Shown piece after piece: positions 24,383 through 33,238 of a stretch of 64,000 nt of DNA (positions are counted from its first letter, which is position 1; every line of letters begins with the position of its first letter). Source of the DNA: Pseudomonadota bacterium. GTDB lineage: Bacteria > Pseudomonadota > Alphaproteobacteria > Acetobacterales > Acetobacteraceae. A program made the position numbers and the translations under genes. The notes under the pieces were generated by a model, which was not told where the DNA came from, ran no database searches, and worked only from the letters and a program-made list of their open reading frames with translations. The stretch lies in NCBI GenBank assembly GCA_021809435.1, contig JAKBAD010000003.1, positions 62,001 through 126,000 of the forward strand, given 5' to 3'.

Positions 24383-25056
24383 GCCAGACCCTGCCCCGCG
24401 AGACCAGCCAGACCTCGGTGGCGGCGAAGGCGTTGAAGCCCGCCTTGATGGCGGCCGGCTTGATGGCCGTGGCGGCGCTGTTGCCCTGGCTGGGCCATGG
24501 CGCGGCGCTGGCGGAACTCAACAGCCTGCTCGGCCTGGGCGGGCTGCGCGGGGAGGTGATGTTTCTCAGCCTCTCGACCCTGCTGATCGCCTTTGGGGTG
24601 CCACGCCAGATTCCGGCCTTTGCCGCTGGCTTCGCCTTTGGGCCGCTTTATGGTGGCGCCTTGGCGCTGGCGGCGCAGGTGGCCGCTTGCGCGATGGATT
24701 TTTTATGGGCGCGCGCCGTTGGCCGGGCCTTTTGCCAGCGCAAATTCGGCGCCCGCCTGGCGTGGCTGGAGCGCACGCTGGCGCATTCGCCGTTTATGTC
24801 CGTGCTGGCGCTGCGGCTGATGCCGGTGGGCAATAACCTGCTGCTCAATCTGGCGGGCGGGGTGACCAATGTGCGTATGCTGCCTTTTGTGGCGGCCTCG
24901 GCCGTTGGGTTTGTGCCGCAGACGCTGGTGTTTGCCCTGCTGGGCCAGGGCAGCCTGCCTAGCCATGGGCCAGCCTTATGGGTGGGGGCGCTGATGTTTG
25001 GGCTCTCGGCCATGCTGGGCGTGGCGGTGTGGCGCCGTGGCCGCCCGGAGGCGTGA
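24379..25056 (+). CDS. TVP38/TMEM64-family (DedA-like) membrane protein
   Basis: A 225-residue inner-membrane protein of the TVP38/TMEM64 (SNARE-associated/VTT) family. Visible are an N-terminal helix, the re-entrant-type segment IPAFAAGFAFGPLYGGALAL, the FGARLAWLERTLAHSPF helix and LRLMPVGNNLLLNLAGGVTN, then C-terminal helices. Relatives move or flip lipids; with the adjacent lipid-carrier glycosyltransferase (ATGA overlap) a role in lipid-linked sugar traffic is plausible but inferred. The start at 24379 is chosen for that overlap. The gene is followed by the palindromic repeat. Confidence 0.82.
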   Translation: MSQTLPRETSQTSVAAKALKPALMAAGLMAVAALLPWLGHGAALAELNSLLGLGGLRGEVMFLSLSTLLIAFGVPRQIPAFAAGFAFGPLYGGALALAAQVAACAMDFLWARAVGRAFCQRKFGARLAWLERTLAHSPFMSVLALRLMPVGNNLLLNLAGGVTNVRMLPFVAASAVGFVPQTLVFALLGQGSLPSHGPALWVGALMFGLSAMLGVAVWRRGRPEA

Positions 25057-25070
25057 AGCCGACCGTGATG

Positions 25071-25151
25071 AGGAAACTCAATAAGCTAGTGTGATTCAGC
25101 TTCTGAAATTCGCGATATGAAATATCACGAATTTCAGAACCATCACACTAG
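25071..25151. repeat. Dispersed palindromic repeat, copy B (81 bp)
   Basis: About 93% identical by eye to 4780-4860. The hairpin is better preserved here: outer arms CTAGTGTGAT / ATCACACTAG and inner arms TTCTGAAATTCGCGATAT / ATATCACGAATTTCAGAA (17 of 18 paired) around a GAA loop. The right CTAG end overlaps the final codon of hpnE, supplying its TAG stop on the minus strand. Confidence 0.88.
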
Positions 25152-26353
25152 GTGGGGCGGTCGTCGGCGGGGTGGATGAGTGCCATGGCGGCGGCGTTGC
25201 CTGAGCGGATCGCGCCCTCGATGGTGGCGGGCAGGCCGGTGTCTGTCCAGTCGCCGGCCAGCACCACGTTGGGGTTATGGGTGCGCGTGGCCGGGCGGCG
25301 GGCCATTTGCTCGGGGCTTGAGACCATGGTGGCGCGTTTTTCCCACAGCACACGGTAGGGGGGCGTTTCGGGCGACAGGGCGAAGGCCTTGGTCAGCTCG
25401 GCCCAGACGCGTTGGGCGATGACGTCGGTGTCGATTTCGAGGTAGCGGTTGGCGGCCGAGATGGTGACCGAGACGATGCCGTTACGCACGAACACCCATT
25501 CGGCCAGCCCGCCGATGAGACCCCAGAACCCGGCTTCGCCCGGGTCCATGCTGTATTTGAAATGCAGGTTGCAGATGCTCTCGAATTCGGTGGGTACGGT
25601 GAGGCCGGGCAGCAGGTCGGCGGCGACCCAGGGCGGCACCGCCAGCACCGTGGCCTGGCCGTGGGTGAGCTCGGTGACACGTTCGCCCAGGTGGATTTCG
25701 GCGCCGCGCGCGCGCAGCCAGTCAATCGCCGGGTCGATAAAGGTTTCCGACAGGCCAAGCCGCGCCCAGCGGGGCAGCGAGGCATAGCCACCGCGCTCGA
25801 GTGTTTCGGAAAGCACGGTTTTGAGCGGCGCGGCGGCGGCCTTTTCGGGCATGGTGTTGAGCGCGGCGATGGCCAGCGGTTTGAGCAGCTTGTGGTAGAG
25901 CGGACCATGGACCGTGCCGCCCAGCGCCGAGGCGATGTTCTCGGCCTTGCCCGCCGAACGCAGCTTGAGCAGCGCCTTGTAATGCAGCAGCCCCGTGCCG
26001 GGCACGCGCCGGGAGCGGAAGAACATCCACCACGGGAAGCTGCCTTGGTTGAGCCGCAGCGTCCAGCTCTCGCCGGTTTCGATGTTGCGGAAGGGGAAGA
26101 TGGGCTCGTTGGGGCCAGAGAGCGAACGGCGAGCGCCGATGCGGTGGAGATAGGAGAGGGTGGAGATATTGCCTGACAAAATCAGGTGGTTGCCGTTATC
26201 GATCCGGCAGTCGAGATGTTTGTCGAAATAAGAGCGGGCACGGCCGCCGGCGTGATTGGCCGCTTCGAAAACCACCACATGATGGCCGAGCTCAGTCAGT
26301 TGACATGCGGCGGCGAGGCCGGACAAACCGGCGCCAATGACATGAACGCTCAT
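25148..26353 (-). CDS. hpnE: Hydroxysqualene dehydroxylase
   Basis: A 401-residue FAD-dependent amine-oxidase-fold enzyme that reductively removes the hydroxyl from hydroxysqualene to give squalene. The N-terminal dinucleotide motif VIGAGLSGLAAACQLTELGH with VVFEAANHAGGRARSY, and the C-terminal FAD-contact region NVVLAGDWTDTGLPATIEGA identify it; HpnC and HpnD are encoded just upstream. The ATG at 26353 preceded by GAGAG is used instead of a TTG at 26365. The stop codon TAG falls in the palindromic repeat, so the last residues may differ from relatives. It closes the hpnA-B-C-D-E run. Confidence 0.93.
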   Translation of the reverse strand: MSVHVIGAGLSGLAAACQLTELGHHVVVFEAANHAGGRARSYFDKHLDCRIDNGNHLILSGNISTLSYLHRIGARRSLSGPNEPIFPFRNIETGESWTLRLNQGSFPWWMFFRSRRVPGTGLLHYKALLKLRSAGKAENIASALGGTVHGPLYHKLLKPLAIAALNTMPEKAAAAPLKTVLSETLERGGYASLPRWARLGLSETFIDPAIDWLRARGAEIHLGERVTELTHGQATVLAVPPWVAADLLPGLTVPTEFESICNLHFKYSMDPGEAGFWGLIGGLAEWVFVRNGIVSVTISAANRYLEIDTDVIAQRVWAELTKAFALSPETPPYRVLWEKRATMVSSPEQMARRPATRTHNPNVVLAGDWTDTGLPATIEGAIRSGNAAAMALIHPADDRPT

Positions 26354-26368
26354 GGTGTCTCTCAAATC

Positions 26369-27214
26369 TCAAAGCGGTAGCAGAAAACGAAATAATAAGA
26401 CCAACTTGCGCCATTTTGGCAAGCGAATACGACCTTTCTCATACGCAAAATTGTAGTGCTGTAACGCCTTAAGCAAGGGGTGGTAGCTTTCGGCCATTAA
26501 TTTTGCCGGCCGCATGGCGCGTTGATTGCAATCTTGCATTGCAAGGAAAGCGCTGGCGAAATAGTGCTCGGCCATTTGGGCGATGTCGGAACAAGCCTGG
26601 GGCAGGGCCGGGGATTCGAGTGCTGCCTGTGGTTGCGGCGGCACGTTGTGGCGGACCAAAACCTCACGGGGAAGATACAGCCGGCCGCGGGCGGCGTCTT
26701 CGGGGACGTCCCGTAAAATATTCGTGATCTGTAGCGCCCGGCCGAGAAACCAGGCCACTTCGCGGGCTTTGGCGGAGGCATCGCCGAACACTGGCACCGA
26801 GAGCCGCCCGACCGCCGAGGCCACGCGGTCGCAATAGAGGTCGAATTCGGCCAGGCTGGGGGCGATGATGGGGGCGCCGGCATCCATTTCCATACCATCG
26901 ATGACGGCGATGAAATCCTCCTCGTGAACCCCGAAATCGCGGATCACGGTGGCAAGCGCGCGGGTGATGGGGCCGTCGGTCTCAGTGGTGGCGTAGAGGC
27001 GGTGGATGCGTTGGCGCCAGGCCTCGAGCTCGGCCTGTTTGGTGGCGAAGTCGCGGCCTTCCTCGTCGGCGATGTCATCGACCACCCGGCAGAAGGCGTA
27101 GATGGCGTACATGCCGTCGCGCCGGGCGGCGGGCAGGCTTTTCATGCCCAGATAGAAGGAACTGCCCGAGGCCTTGGTGAGGGCGGTGACGTAGGCGGCG
27201 TCGGTGGGGGTCAT
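26369..27214 (-). CDS. hpnD: Presqualene diphosphate synthase
   Basis: A 281-residue trans-isoprenyl diphosphate synthase that condenses two farnesyl diphosphates to presqualene diphosphate. Asp-rich motifs are seen in AFCRVVDDIADEEGRDFATK and ITNILRDVPEDAARGRLYLP, with the SGSSFYLGMKSLP N-terminal element typical of squalene/phytoene synthases. The start at 27214 forms an ATGA overlap with the hpnC stop; a longer frame to 27679 is the shadow of hpnC. The product feeds HpnC and then HpnE. Length is normal. Confidence 0.95.
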   Translation of the reverse strand: MTPTDAAYVTALTKASGSSFYLGMKSLPAARRDGMYAIYAFCRVVDDIADEEGRDFATKQAELEAWRQRIHRLYATTETDGPITRALATVIRDFGVHEEDFIAVIDGMEMDAGAPIIAPSLAEFDLYCDRVASAVGRLSVPVFGDASAKAREVAWFLGRALQITNILRDVPEDAARGRLYLPREVLVRHNVPPQPQAALESPALPQACSDIAQMAEHYFASAFLAMQDCNQRAMRPAKLMAESYHPLLKALQHYNFAYEKGRIRLPKWRKLVLLFRFLLPL

Positions 27215-28080
27215 GGCAGGTATTTCAGGGCGCTCAGGGTGGCGGTCAGGGCATCGAGCTTCGTGAGTTTCACGCGCGTGGCCAGCGGGTCGCCGTGGCG
27301 GAGCCGGGTGGTGAGCTTGCGGGCCAGCGCCACGATGATGGCGGATTCGAGGCGCATGCGGCGGTTTTTGACCAGGCCCGGCAGGGGCGCGGCCTGGGCG
27401 TTCAGGGCCTCCACCTCGGTGAGCATGCGGTCGAACACCGCGCGCAGGGCGGGGATGGTTTCGGGGCGGGCGAGATCGTCGGTGCGCAGCCCTTCCTCGG
27501 CCAGCCAGTCCTGGGGGATGTAGCAGCGGTCGAGGTCGCGCAGGTCCTTGGCGCAGTCTTGCAGGTGGTTGAGCACCTGCAGGGCGGCGCAGAGCGCGTC
27601 CGAGGCGGGCCAGGTTTCGTGGGATTCGCCGTGCAGGTCGAGCAGGAAGCGCCCGACGGGGGCGGCGGAGTAGCGGCAATAATCGACCAGTTCAGCCCAG
27701 CTGGCGTAGCGGGTTTTGGTGGCGTCGCGCTTGAAGGCGATGAGCAGCTCGCGGGCGTGGATGTCGGGGACGCCGGATTGCGCGAAGGCGTCGCGCAGGC
27801 GCTTGGCCGAGGGCGCGCCATTTTGGGCGCCGCCCATCAGAACCCGCTCCATCTGCTCCAGCCGGGCGAGTTTTTCGGCCGGGGAGAGGGCGGGGCTGTC
27901 GGCGATGTCGTCGGCGTTGCGGGCGAAGGCGTAATAGGCGTGCACATGGGCGCGCAGCGGCTTGGCGATGAGCGCCGAGCCGACGGGGAAATTCTCATCG
28001 CCCCGGTCTTTGCCAGACCAGGCCTCGATGGTGGCGGGCGGGGCGGCGCGCTTGGGGCGCTGATTGTCGTTGGCGATCAT
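27211..28080 (-). CDS. hpnC: Hydroxysqualene synthase
   Basis: A 289-residue squalene/phytoene synthase-fold enzyme that converts presqualene diphosphate to hydroxysqualene. First Asp-rich motif in YYAFARNADDIADSPALSP; second region NHLQDCAKDLRDLDRCYIPQ; an ENFPVGSALIAKPLR element is typical of HpnC. The start at 28080 overlaps the HpnB stop by 4 nt (ATGA). The three-enzyme HpnCDE route replaces one-step squalene synthase and supplies the squalene-hopene cyclase encoded 8 kb away. Confidence 0.95.
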   Translation of the reverse strand: MIANDNQRPKRAAPPATIEAWSGKDRGDENFPVGSALIAKPLRAHVHAYYAFARNADDIADSPALSPAEKLARLEQMERVLMGGAQNGAPSAKRLRDAFAQSGVPDIHARELLIAFKRDATKTRYASWAELVDYCRYSAAPVGRFLLDLHGESHETWPASDALCAALQVLNHLQDCAKDLRDLDRCYIPQDWLAEEGLRTDDLARPETIPALRAVFDRMLTEVEALNAQAAPLPGLVKNRRMRLESAIIVALARKLTTRLRHGDPLATRVKLTKLDALTATLSALKYLP

Positions 28081-29183
28081 CCGATGTCGGCTCCGTAAGC
28101 GCGCGATTTCCATTTGGCGCCCTGGCCGCGCGCGTGGTTGACCGCCGAGCCGATGGTGGCCGCCATGTAGAACAGTGCCACCAGCGGCAAGGTGAGCGCC
28201 AGCGCCCAGGGCTGGCGGTAGCGGCGCAGCGTGGGCAGGAAGGAGGCCGTGCTGAGGCACCAGGTGGCCAGCCCCAGCCAGAAGCCGGGGCGCGACGGGT
28301 GCAGGGCGAACACGTAGAGCGGCGCCGCCAGCCAGACGAGCGCCAGGCCGAGGATGGTGGCGGCCAGCAGCGCCCAGGAATAAGTGAGCTGGGTGAAGGC
28401 GGTGCGGGCGATCATGTCCCAGATGTCACGCACATGGGGGTAGGGGCGGATGGAGGTGGCGAGGCCGGAATGGCCGAGATAGATCGGGCCGTGCGGCTTG
28501 ACCGCCTTGGCCAGCGTGCAATCGTCGATCAGCGCGCCGCGTATGGCTTCGATGCCGCCGATGGCCGCGAGCGCGGTGCGGCGGATGAGCACGGTGCCGC
28601 CCGCCGCGCCGGCGGTTTTGCTGGCCGGGTCGTTCACCTGGGCGAAGGGGTAGAGCATTTGGAAGAAATAGACGAAGGCCGGGATGAGCAGGCGCTCGGG
28701 CCAGGAGGCGCAGTTGAGCCGCACCATTTCGGAGACCATTTCGGCGCGCGGGGCCTCGAGGCGTGAGACCAGGGTGGCGAGGTGGCGCGGGTCGTGGGTG
28801 ATGTCGGCGTCGGTGAACAAGAGCAGCGGCGCGGTGCTGGCGGCCACGCCCTGTGAGAGCGCCCAGAGCTTGCCCGACCAGCCGGAGGGACGTGGCTGGC
28901 CGGTGAGGATGGTGAGGCGCGGGTTGGTGCCGGCCTTGGCGGCGGTGCCGTCGGTGGAATTGTCATCGACCAGGATGACGCGGAAATTGCCGGCGTAATC
29001 TTGCGCGAGCAGCGAGGCGATGACGGGGGCGATGGTTTCGGCCTCGTCGCGCGCGGGCACGATGATGTCGACATCGGGGCTGCGCAACGGCACGGCGGGG
29101 TGCAGCTCGGGCGTGGAGCGCCAGAACTGGCCGTGCAGGAGGAACAGATAGAGCCAGATGAGGAAGGCGAGCAGGGCGATCAT
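28077..29183 (-). CDS. hpnB: Hopanoid-locus glycosyltransferase HpnB
   Basis: A 368-residue membrane-anchored GT2-type glycosyltransferase of the hopene-associated HpnB family. It has an N-terminal helix (MIALLAFLIWLYLFLLHGQF), the GT-A strands VDIIVPARDEAETIAPVIAS and VILVDDNSTDGTAAKA, LLLFTDADITHDPRHLATLV as the DXD site, and C-terminal helices. It is encoded between hpnA and hpnC with 4-nt overlaps. The exact sugar and acceptor are unknown; the family is tied to hopanoid loci by co-occurrence. Confidence 0.9.
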   Translation of the reverse strand: MIALLAFLIWLYLFLLHGQFWRSTPELHPAVPLRSPDVDIIVPARDEAETIAPVIASLLAQDYAGNFRVILVDDNSTDGTAAKAGTNPRLTILTGQPRPSGWSGKLWALSQGVAASTAPLLLFTDADITHDPRHLATLVSRLEAPRAEMVSEMVRLNCASWPERLLIPAFVYFFQMLYPFAQVNDPASKTAGAAGGTVLIRRTALAAIGGIEAIRGALIDDCTLAKAVKPHGPIYLGHSGLATSIRPYPHVRDIWDMIARTAFTQLTYSWALLAATILGLALVWLAAPLYVFALHPSRPGFWLGLATWCLSTASFLPTLRRYRQPWALALTLPLVALFYMAATIGSAVNHARGQGAKWKSRAYGADIG

Positions 29184-30175
29184 GACAAGCGCCCGGTGGC
29201 GCGGAACCAGGCCAGCGCATCGCGCACGGCGAGTTGGGCGGGGCGGGGCGCGTAGCCCAGCTCGGTGCGGGCCTTGGCGGAGGAGAAGAACATGGTTTTG
29301 CGGGCCATGCGCAATATGTCGGGGGTCATGAGCGGGGGGGTACCCGTGCGCTCGGCGATGCGCTCCATGACCCAGGCAATGGGCATGAGCGGCGCGATGG
29401 GCAGGCGCAGGCGCGGGGCGGGGCGGTTGGTTTCGCGCGCGATGAGGGCGAGCAGGTCGCGCAGCATGAGGTTTTCGCTGCCCAATATATAGGCCTGGCC
29501 GGCGCGGCCTTTTTCGAGCGCCAGGAGATGGCCGGTGGCGACGTCATCGACATGGACGATGTTGAGCCCGGTATCGACATAGGCGGGCATGGCGCCACGG
29601 GCGGCATCGAGCACCATCTGGCCGGTGGGGGTGGGTTTGACATCGCCGGGGCCGACGGGGGTGGAGGGGTTGACGATGACGATGTTTTGGCTGGCCGCCA
29701 GCGCGCGCACCGCCTGCTCGGCATCGAATTTCGATTGTTTGTAGGCGCCGACATGGTGGGCGGGCAGGATTTCGGTGGTTTCATCGGCCGGGGCGCCGTT
29801 GGCGGTGAGGCCGAGCGCGGCCACCGAGCTGGTATAGACCGAACGCTCGACGCCTTGACGGGCGGCCTCGCGCAGCAGGGCCAGCGTGCCGTCGATATTG
29901 ACCCGGCGCATGGCGGCGACATCGGGTACCCAGAGCCGGTAATCGGCGGCGACGTGGAGGAGGTAGCGGCAGCCTTGGAGCGCGGGCGCGAAACTCGCGG
30001 GGTTGGTGAGATCGAGCGGTACGGTTTCGGCTTCCAGCCCGGCGAGGTTGGAGAGGTTGGAGCCCGCGCGCGCGGTGACGCGCAGCGAAAACCCGGCCGC
30101 GCGCACGGCGCGTGCCACCGCCGCGCCGACAAAGCCGGTGGCGCCCGTTACCAGAACCAGACCCTGATCGGCCAA
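29180..30175 (-). CDS. hpnA: Hopanoid-associated NAD-dependent sugar epimerase/reductase HpnA
   Basis: A 331-residue extended short-chain dehydrogenase. The Rossmann motif LVTGATGFVGAAVARAV, the YTSSVAALG strand and catalytic Tyr/Lys in GAYKQSKFDAEQAV are present, followed by NPSTPVGPGDVKPTPTGQMV, which is typical of HpnA. It opens the hpnA-B-C-D-E run. The start is TTG at 30175 with an AGAGGTG site a few bases upstream; no in-frame ATG is available. HpnA proteins are genetically linked to hopanoid side-chain formation, but their reaction is not firmly established. Confidence 0.9.
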   Translation of the reverse strand: MADQGLVLVTGATGFVGAAVARAVRAAGFSLRVTARAGSNLSNLAGLEAETVPLDLTNPASFAPALQGCRYLLHVAADYRLWVPDVAAMRRVNIDGTLALLREAARQGVERSVYTSSVAALGLTANGAPADETTEILPAHHVGAYKQSKFDAEQAVRALAASQNIVIVNPSTPVGPGDVKPTPTGQMVLDAARGAMPAYVDTGLNIVHVDDVATGHLLALEKGRAGQAYILGSENLMLRDLLALIARETNRPAPRLRLPIAPLMPIAWVMERIAERTGTPPLMTPDILRMARKTMFFSSAKARTELGYAPRPAQLAVRDALAWFRATGRLS

Positions 30176-30312
30176 AATTCACCTCTAATACAGTTTGCAA
30201 TACGCGCCCGGCGCCATATACCAGCCTCGCCGCCCTCGCGGTAGAACGCATTGCGGCTTTTGGCGCAACCATAGAGGCAGACCAAAATGGACGATACCGG
30301 GGCAGCCCTGCC

Positions 30313-31296
30313 TTGACCAAGCATCTGAAATTGCTGCCGGCGGTGTTCGCGCTGGGGGGCGTGGCCGTGATTACCGGGCTGGTGATTTATTTTGGCGCCG
30401 CCGATGTCGGGCGGGCGCTGGTCACCGTGCGGCGCGTGGATTTTCTGCTCTATCTGCTGGCGCAGATCGTTATCACGCTTGGGCTGGGCTTGAGCTGGCG
30501 GATGCTGCTGCGCTCAAAACGGCGGGGCAGTTTTTGGCTGTGCGCCTGGGGGCGGGCGGTGCGCGATGCCACGGGCGAGTTTCTGCCCTTTTCGCAGGTG
30601 GGCGGGTTTGTGCTGGGGGCGCGGGTGGTGGCCATGGGCGGCGTGGCGCTGGCCGATGCGGTGGCCTCGACGCTGGGCGATGTGACCACGGAGTTTTTGG
30701 CCCAGCTGGCGTTTATTGGCGTGGGGCTGGCCATTTTGGCCGACAAGGTGCCGGGCTCGAGCTTGTTCATGCCCGTGGCCATTGGGCTATGCGTGGCGGT
30801 GTTTGCGGGGGTGGGGCTGATTTTGGCCCAGCGCGGCACGGGGGCCAAGATTTTCAGGGCGCTGGCGCAGAAAATCGCCGGTACCACGGGCGAGGGCACA
30901 TCGTCGCATATCGACCGGCTGCAGGAATCGCTCGATAGCATTTATGCCCGGCGCGACCGGCTGGCGCTGGGGGCTTCGTTTCATCTGTGCTGCTGGTTTG
31001 GCACGGCGGGGGCATCTTATGTCGGGTTCCGGGCGCTGGGGGTGCCGCTGTCTTATATCGACGCCGTGTGCCTGGAATCGATGCTGCATGCGATCATGGC
31101 GCTGGCGTTTTTCGTTCCCGGCCGGGTGGGCATTCAGGAGGCCACTTATACGCTGCTTGGCGCCATTTTCGGGATCCCGCCCGATATCGCGCTCTCGCTC
31201 TCGCTGCTGCGCCGGGCGCGTGATTTTGTGCTGGCCGTGCCGGTGCTGATTGCCTGGCAGGGGCTGGAAGCCAAGAAGCTGAAAGCCGCCGTGTGA
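30313..31296 (+). CDS. hpnL: HpnL-type flippase-like membrane protein
   Basis: A 327-residue inner-membrane protein of the lysylphosphatidylglycerol synthase transmembrane (UPF0104) family, hopanoid-linked as HpnL. Hydrophobic segments are evenly spaced; LPFSQVGGFVLGARVVAMGG and FFVPGRVGIQEATYTLLGAI are typical family loops. HpnL has been implicated in moving hopanoids to the outer membrane. The reading frame has no ATG at the expected place; TTG at 30313 is taken. The next MFS gene overlaps by 4 nt. It is divergent from hpnA, sharing a promoter region of about 137 bp. Confidence 0.85.
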   Translation: MTKHLKLLPAVFALGGVAVITGLVIYFGAADVGRALVTVRRVDFLLYLLAQIVITLGLGLSWRMLLRSKRRGSFWLCAWGRAVRDATGEFLPFSQVGGFVLGARVVAMGGVALADAVASTLGDVTTEFLAQLAFIGVGLAILADKVPGSSLFMPVAIGLCVAVFAGVGLILAQRGTGAKIFRALAQKIAGTTGEGTSSHIDRLQESLDSIYARRDRLALGASFHLCCWFGTAGASYVGFRALGVPLSYIDAVCLESMLHAIMALAFFVPGRVGIQEATYTLLGAIFGIPPDIALSLSLLRRARDFVLAVPVLIAWQGLEAKKLKAAV

Positions 31297-32438
31297 GACC
31301 GGGCGCGCGCGGTTGGGCCGAGGCGCGCGCGCGCGAATGGACCATGCGTCTGGTGTTCGTGATGGCTGGAATCGGGATTTCGGTCTGGGCGATTATTATT
31401 CCGTTTACCAAAATTCGCTTTGGCATCAGCGATGCCGCGTTGGGCGGTGTGCTGTTCATGGGCGGGCTTGGCGGGGTGGCGGTGATGCCGCTGGCCGGGG
31501 TGCTGGTGGCACGGCTGGGCAGCCGGGCGACGCTGGCGCTGGCGGGCGGGGCCATGGCGCTGCTGTTGCCGGTTTTGAGCCTGGCGCCGAGCGCGGGCGT
31601 GTTCACTTTGGGTTTGTTTGTGTATGGCGCGGTGTTTGGCACGCTCGATACCGCCATGAACGCCCAGGGCGCGGTGGTGGAGCGGCGCGCGGGGCGGCTG
31701 CTGATGTCGGGGTTTCATGCCTGCTACAGCCTGGGCACGCTGGGCATTGTGCTAGCCACCAGCCTGGGGTTGCGGCTGGGGCTGGGCGAGCCGGCTTGCG
31801 CGGCGGTGAGCGGGCTGCTGGCCGCGCTGGCGCTGACCCAGACCCCCCGGCTGGTGGGACGCGCGGGGGATGACCGGGCCGAGGGACGGCATCTGGCATT
31901 GCCCAACCGCGCCACGCTGGTGTTGGGGCTGCTATGTTTCGCGGCCTTCATGACCGAGGGTGTGGCGACCGACTGGAGCACGATTTTTCTGCGCTTTGAG
32001 CGCCACATGCCCCTGCCCGACGCGCCGCTGGGCTATGCCGCCTTTGCGGTGGCGATGGTGGGGGCAAGGCTGCTGGGCGATGGGCTGGCGACCCGCTTTG
32101 GCCAGCCCGCCGTGCTGCGGCTGGGCACGCTGCTGGGCGCGCTGGGGTTTGGGCTGGCCATTATAAGCGCCTCGGGCTGGGTGGCGGTGGCGGGGTTTGG
32201 CTTGGTGGGGATGGGCACGGGCAATATGGCGCCGCTGATATTTTCGGCCGCGGCGCGGGTGCCGGGCCTGAGCGCCCACCAGGCCATGCCGGCGGTGGTG
32301 GGGCTGGGCTATGCGGGGTTTCTGGTGGGGCCGGTGGTGATTGGGCTGATTGCCGGGCGGTTCGGCCTGGGCGGCGCGCTGGGGCTGGATGGCGCGCTGC
32401 TCATCGCCGCCTGTTTGGGCGCGCGGGCCGTGGCCTGA
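31293..32438 (+). CDS. Major facilitator superfamily transporter
   Basis: A 381-residue MFS permease with about twelve hydrophobic segments. The first half has LFMGGLGGVAVMPLAGVLVARLG (MFS motif A region) and GFHACYSLGTLGIVLATSL; the second half has MTEGVATDWSTIFLRFE. The layout resembles YbjJ-like/sugar-efflux MFS proteins. The GTG start overlaps the hpnL stop, so the two are translated together, yet a hopanoid role is only inferred from this linkage. Substrate unknown. Confidence 0.85.
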   Translation: MRPGARGWAEARAREWTMRLVFVMAGIGISVWAIIIPFTKIRFGISDAALGGVLFMGGLGGVAVMPLAGVLVARLGSRATLALAGGAMALLLPVLSLAPSAGVFTLGLFVYGAVFGTLDTAMNAQGAVVERRAGRLLMSGFHACYSLGTLGIVLATSLGLRLGLGEPACAAVSGLLAALALTQTPRLVGRAGDDRAEGRHLALPNRATLVLGLLCFAAFMTEGVATDWSTIFLRFERHMPLPDAPLGYAAFAVAMVGARLLGDGLATRFGQPAVLRLGTLLGALGFGLAIISASGWVAVAGFGLVGMGTGNMAPLIFSAAARVPGLSAHQAMPAVVGLGYAGFLVGPVVIGLIAGRFGLGGALGLDGALLIAACLGARAVA

Positions 32439-32506
32439 GGGGGGTAGAGTGAGAAGGGTTTACACCCCCGCGCTCAACTCATGTTGTGGCAAGCAATTTC
32501 ATTGGT

Positions 32507-33235
32507 TTAGATGGCCTCGGCGGCCTCGGTGGCGAGCGGGGTGGGCAGGGCGCCGTAATAGAGCGTGGCCAGACGGGTCAGCACCTCTTCACGCTCCAGG
32601 CCTGGGGGCAGGGGGGCATGGAGCGTGACCCGCACCATGCCGGGGGTTTTGGCAAAGGCCCGGCGGCCCCAGCACAGGCCAGAATCGGTGGAGGCGGGGA
32701 AAATGGGCGCGATGCCCGCCTGTTCGAGCGCCGCGATGCCGTGGCGCAGATGGCCACGCACATGGGGGGCGACGCGCGTGCCTTCGGGGAAGATGACGAT
32801 TTGGCGGCCAGCTTCGATGGCCTTGGTGGCCCCCGCCACCATCGAGCGCAGCGCCACCCGCCCGCCGCCGCGATCGACCGGGATCATGCCTGAGGGCTCG
32901 AGCAGCCGGCCAAAGATGGGGATGCGCTTGAGCTCGCGCTTGAACACGAAGGCCGGGCGGGGGAGCAGGTGAATCCAAACCAGGATATCGAGCGCGGATT
33001 GATGCTGGGCGGCGATGATGGTGCCGCCTGGCGGCAGGGTCTCGAAGCCTTCGGCGCGCAGTGTGATGCCGCAAAATACCCGCAGCCCCCAGAAACAGAG
33101 GCGTGCCCACAGCCGGGCCACCACCAGGATGTAATCATCGGGCATGGCCCAGGCGGCGAGGACGCACCACAGGCTGAGCAGGCCGCAGCTGCCGAACATG
33201 ACGATGTTGAAAACCGTCGAGCGGAGCAGGCGCAT
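32507..33235 (-). CDS. plsC: 1-Acyl-sn-glycerol-3-phosphate acyltransferase
   Basis: A 242-residue membrane-associated acyltransferase that turns lysophosphatidate into phosphatidate. The catalytic H-x4-D motif is in AAQHQSALDILVWIH and the substrate-binding motif in IVIFPEGTRVAP, with an N-terminal hydrophobic anchor (FNIVMFGSCGLLSLWCVLA). Order and spacing fit PlsC. It is the last gene of a ftsE-ftsX-ydcF-like-plsC run, 3 bp after the preceding gene. Related hopanoid- or ornithine-lipid acyltransferases have the same motifs, so the exact acceptor is not proven. Confidence 0.9.
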   Translation of the reverse strand: MRLLRSTVFNIVMFGSCGLLSLWCVLAAWAMPDDYILVVARLWARLCFWGLRVFCGITLRAEGFETLPPGGTIIAAQHQSALDILVWIHLLPRPAFVFKRELKRIPIFGRLLEPSGMIPVDRGGGRVALRSMVAGATKAIEAGRQIVIFPEGTRVAPHVRGHLRHGIAALEQAGIAPIFPASTDSGLCWGRRAFAKTPGMVRVTLHAPLPPGLEREEVLTRLATLYYGALPTPLATEAAEAI

Positions 33236-33238
33236 GGA

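Noticed and set aside
32430-32506. Possible terminator or small gene between the MFS gene and plsC
   Set aside because: No convincing stem with a T-tract and no initiated reading frame were found in these 70 bp of convergent intergenic sequence.
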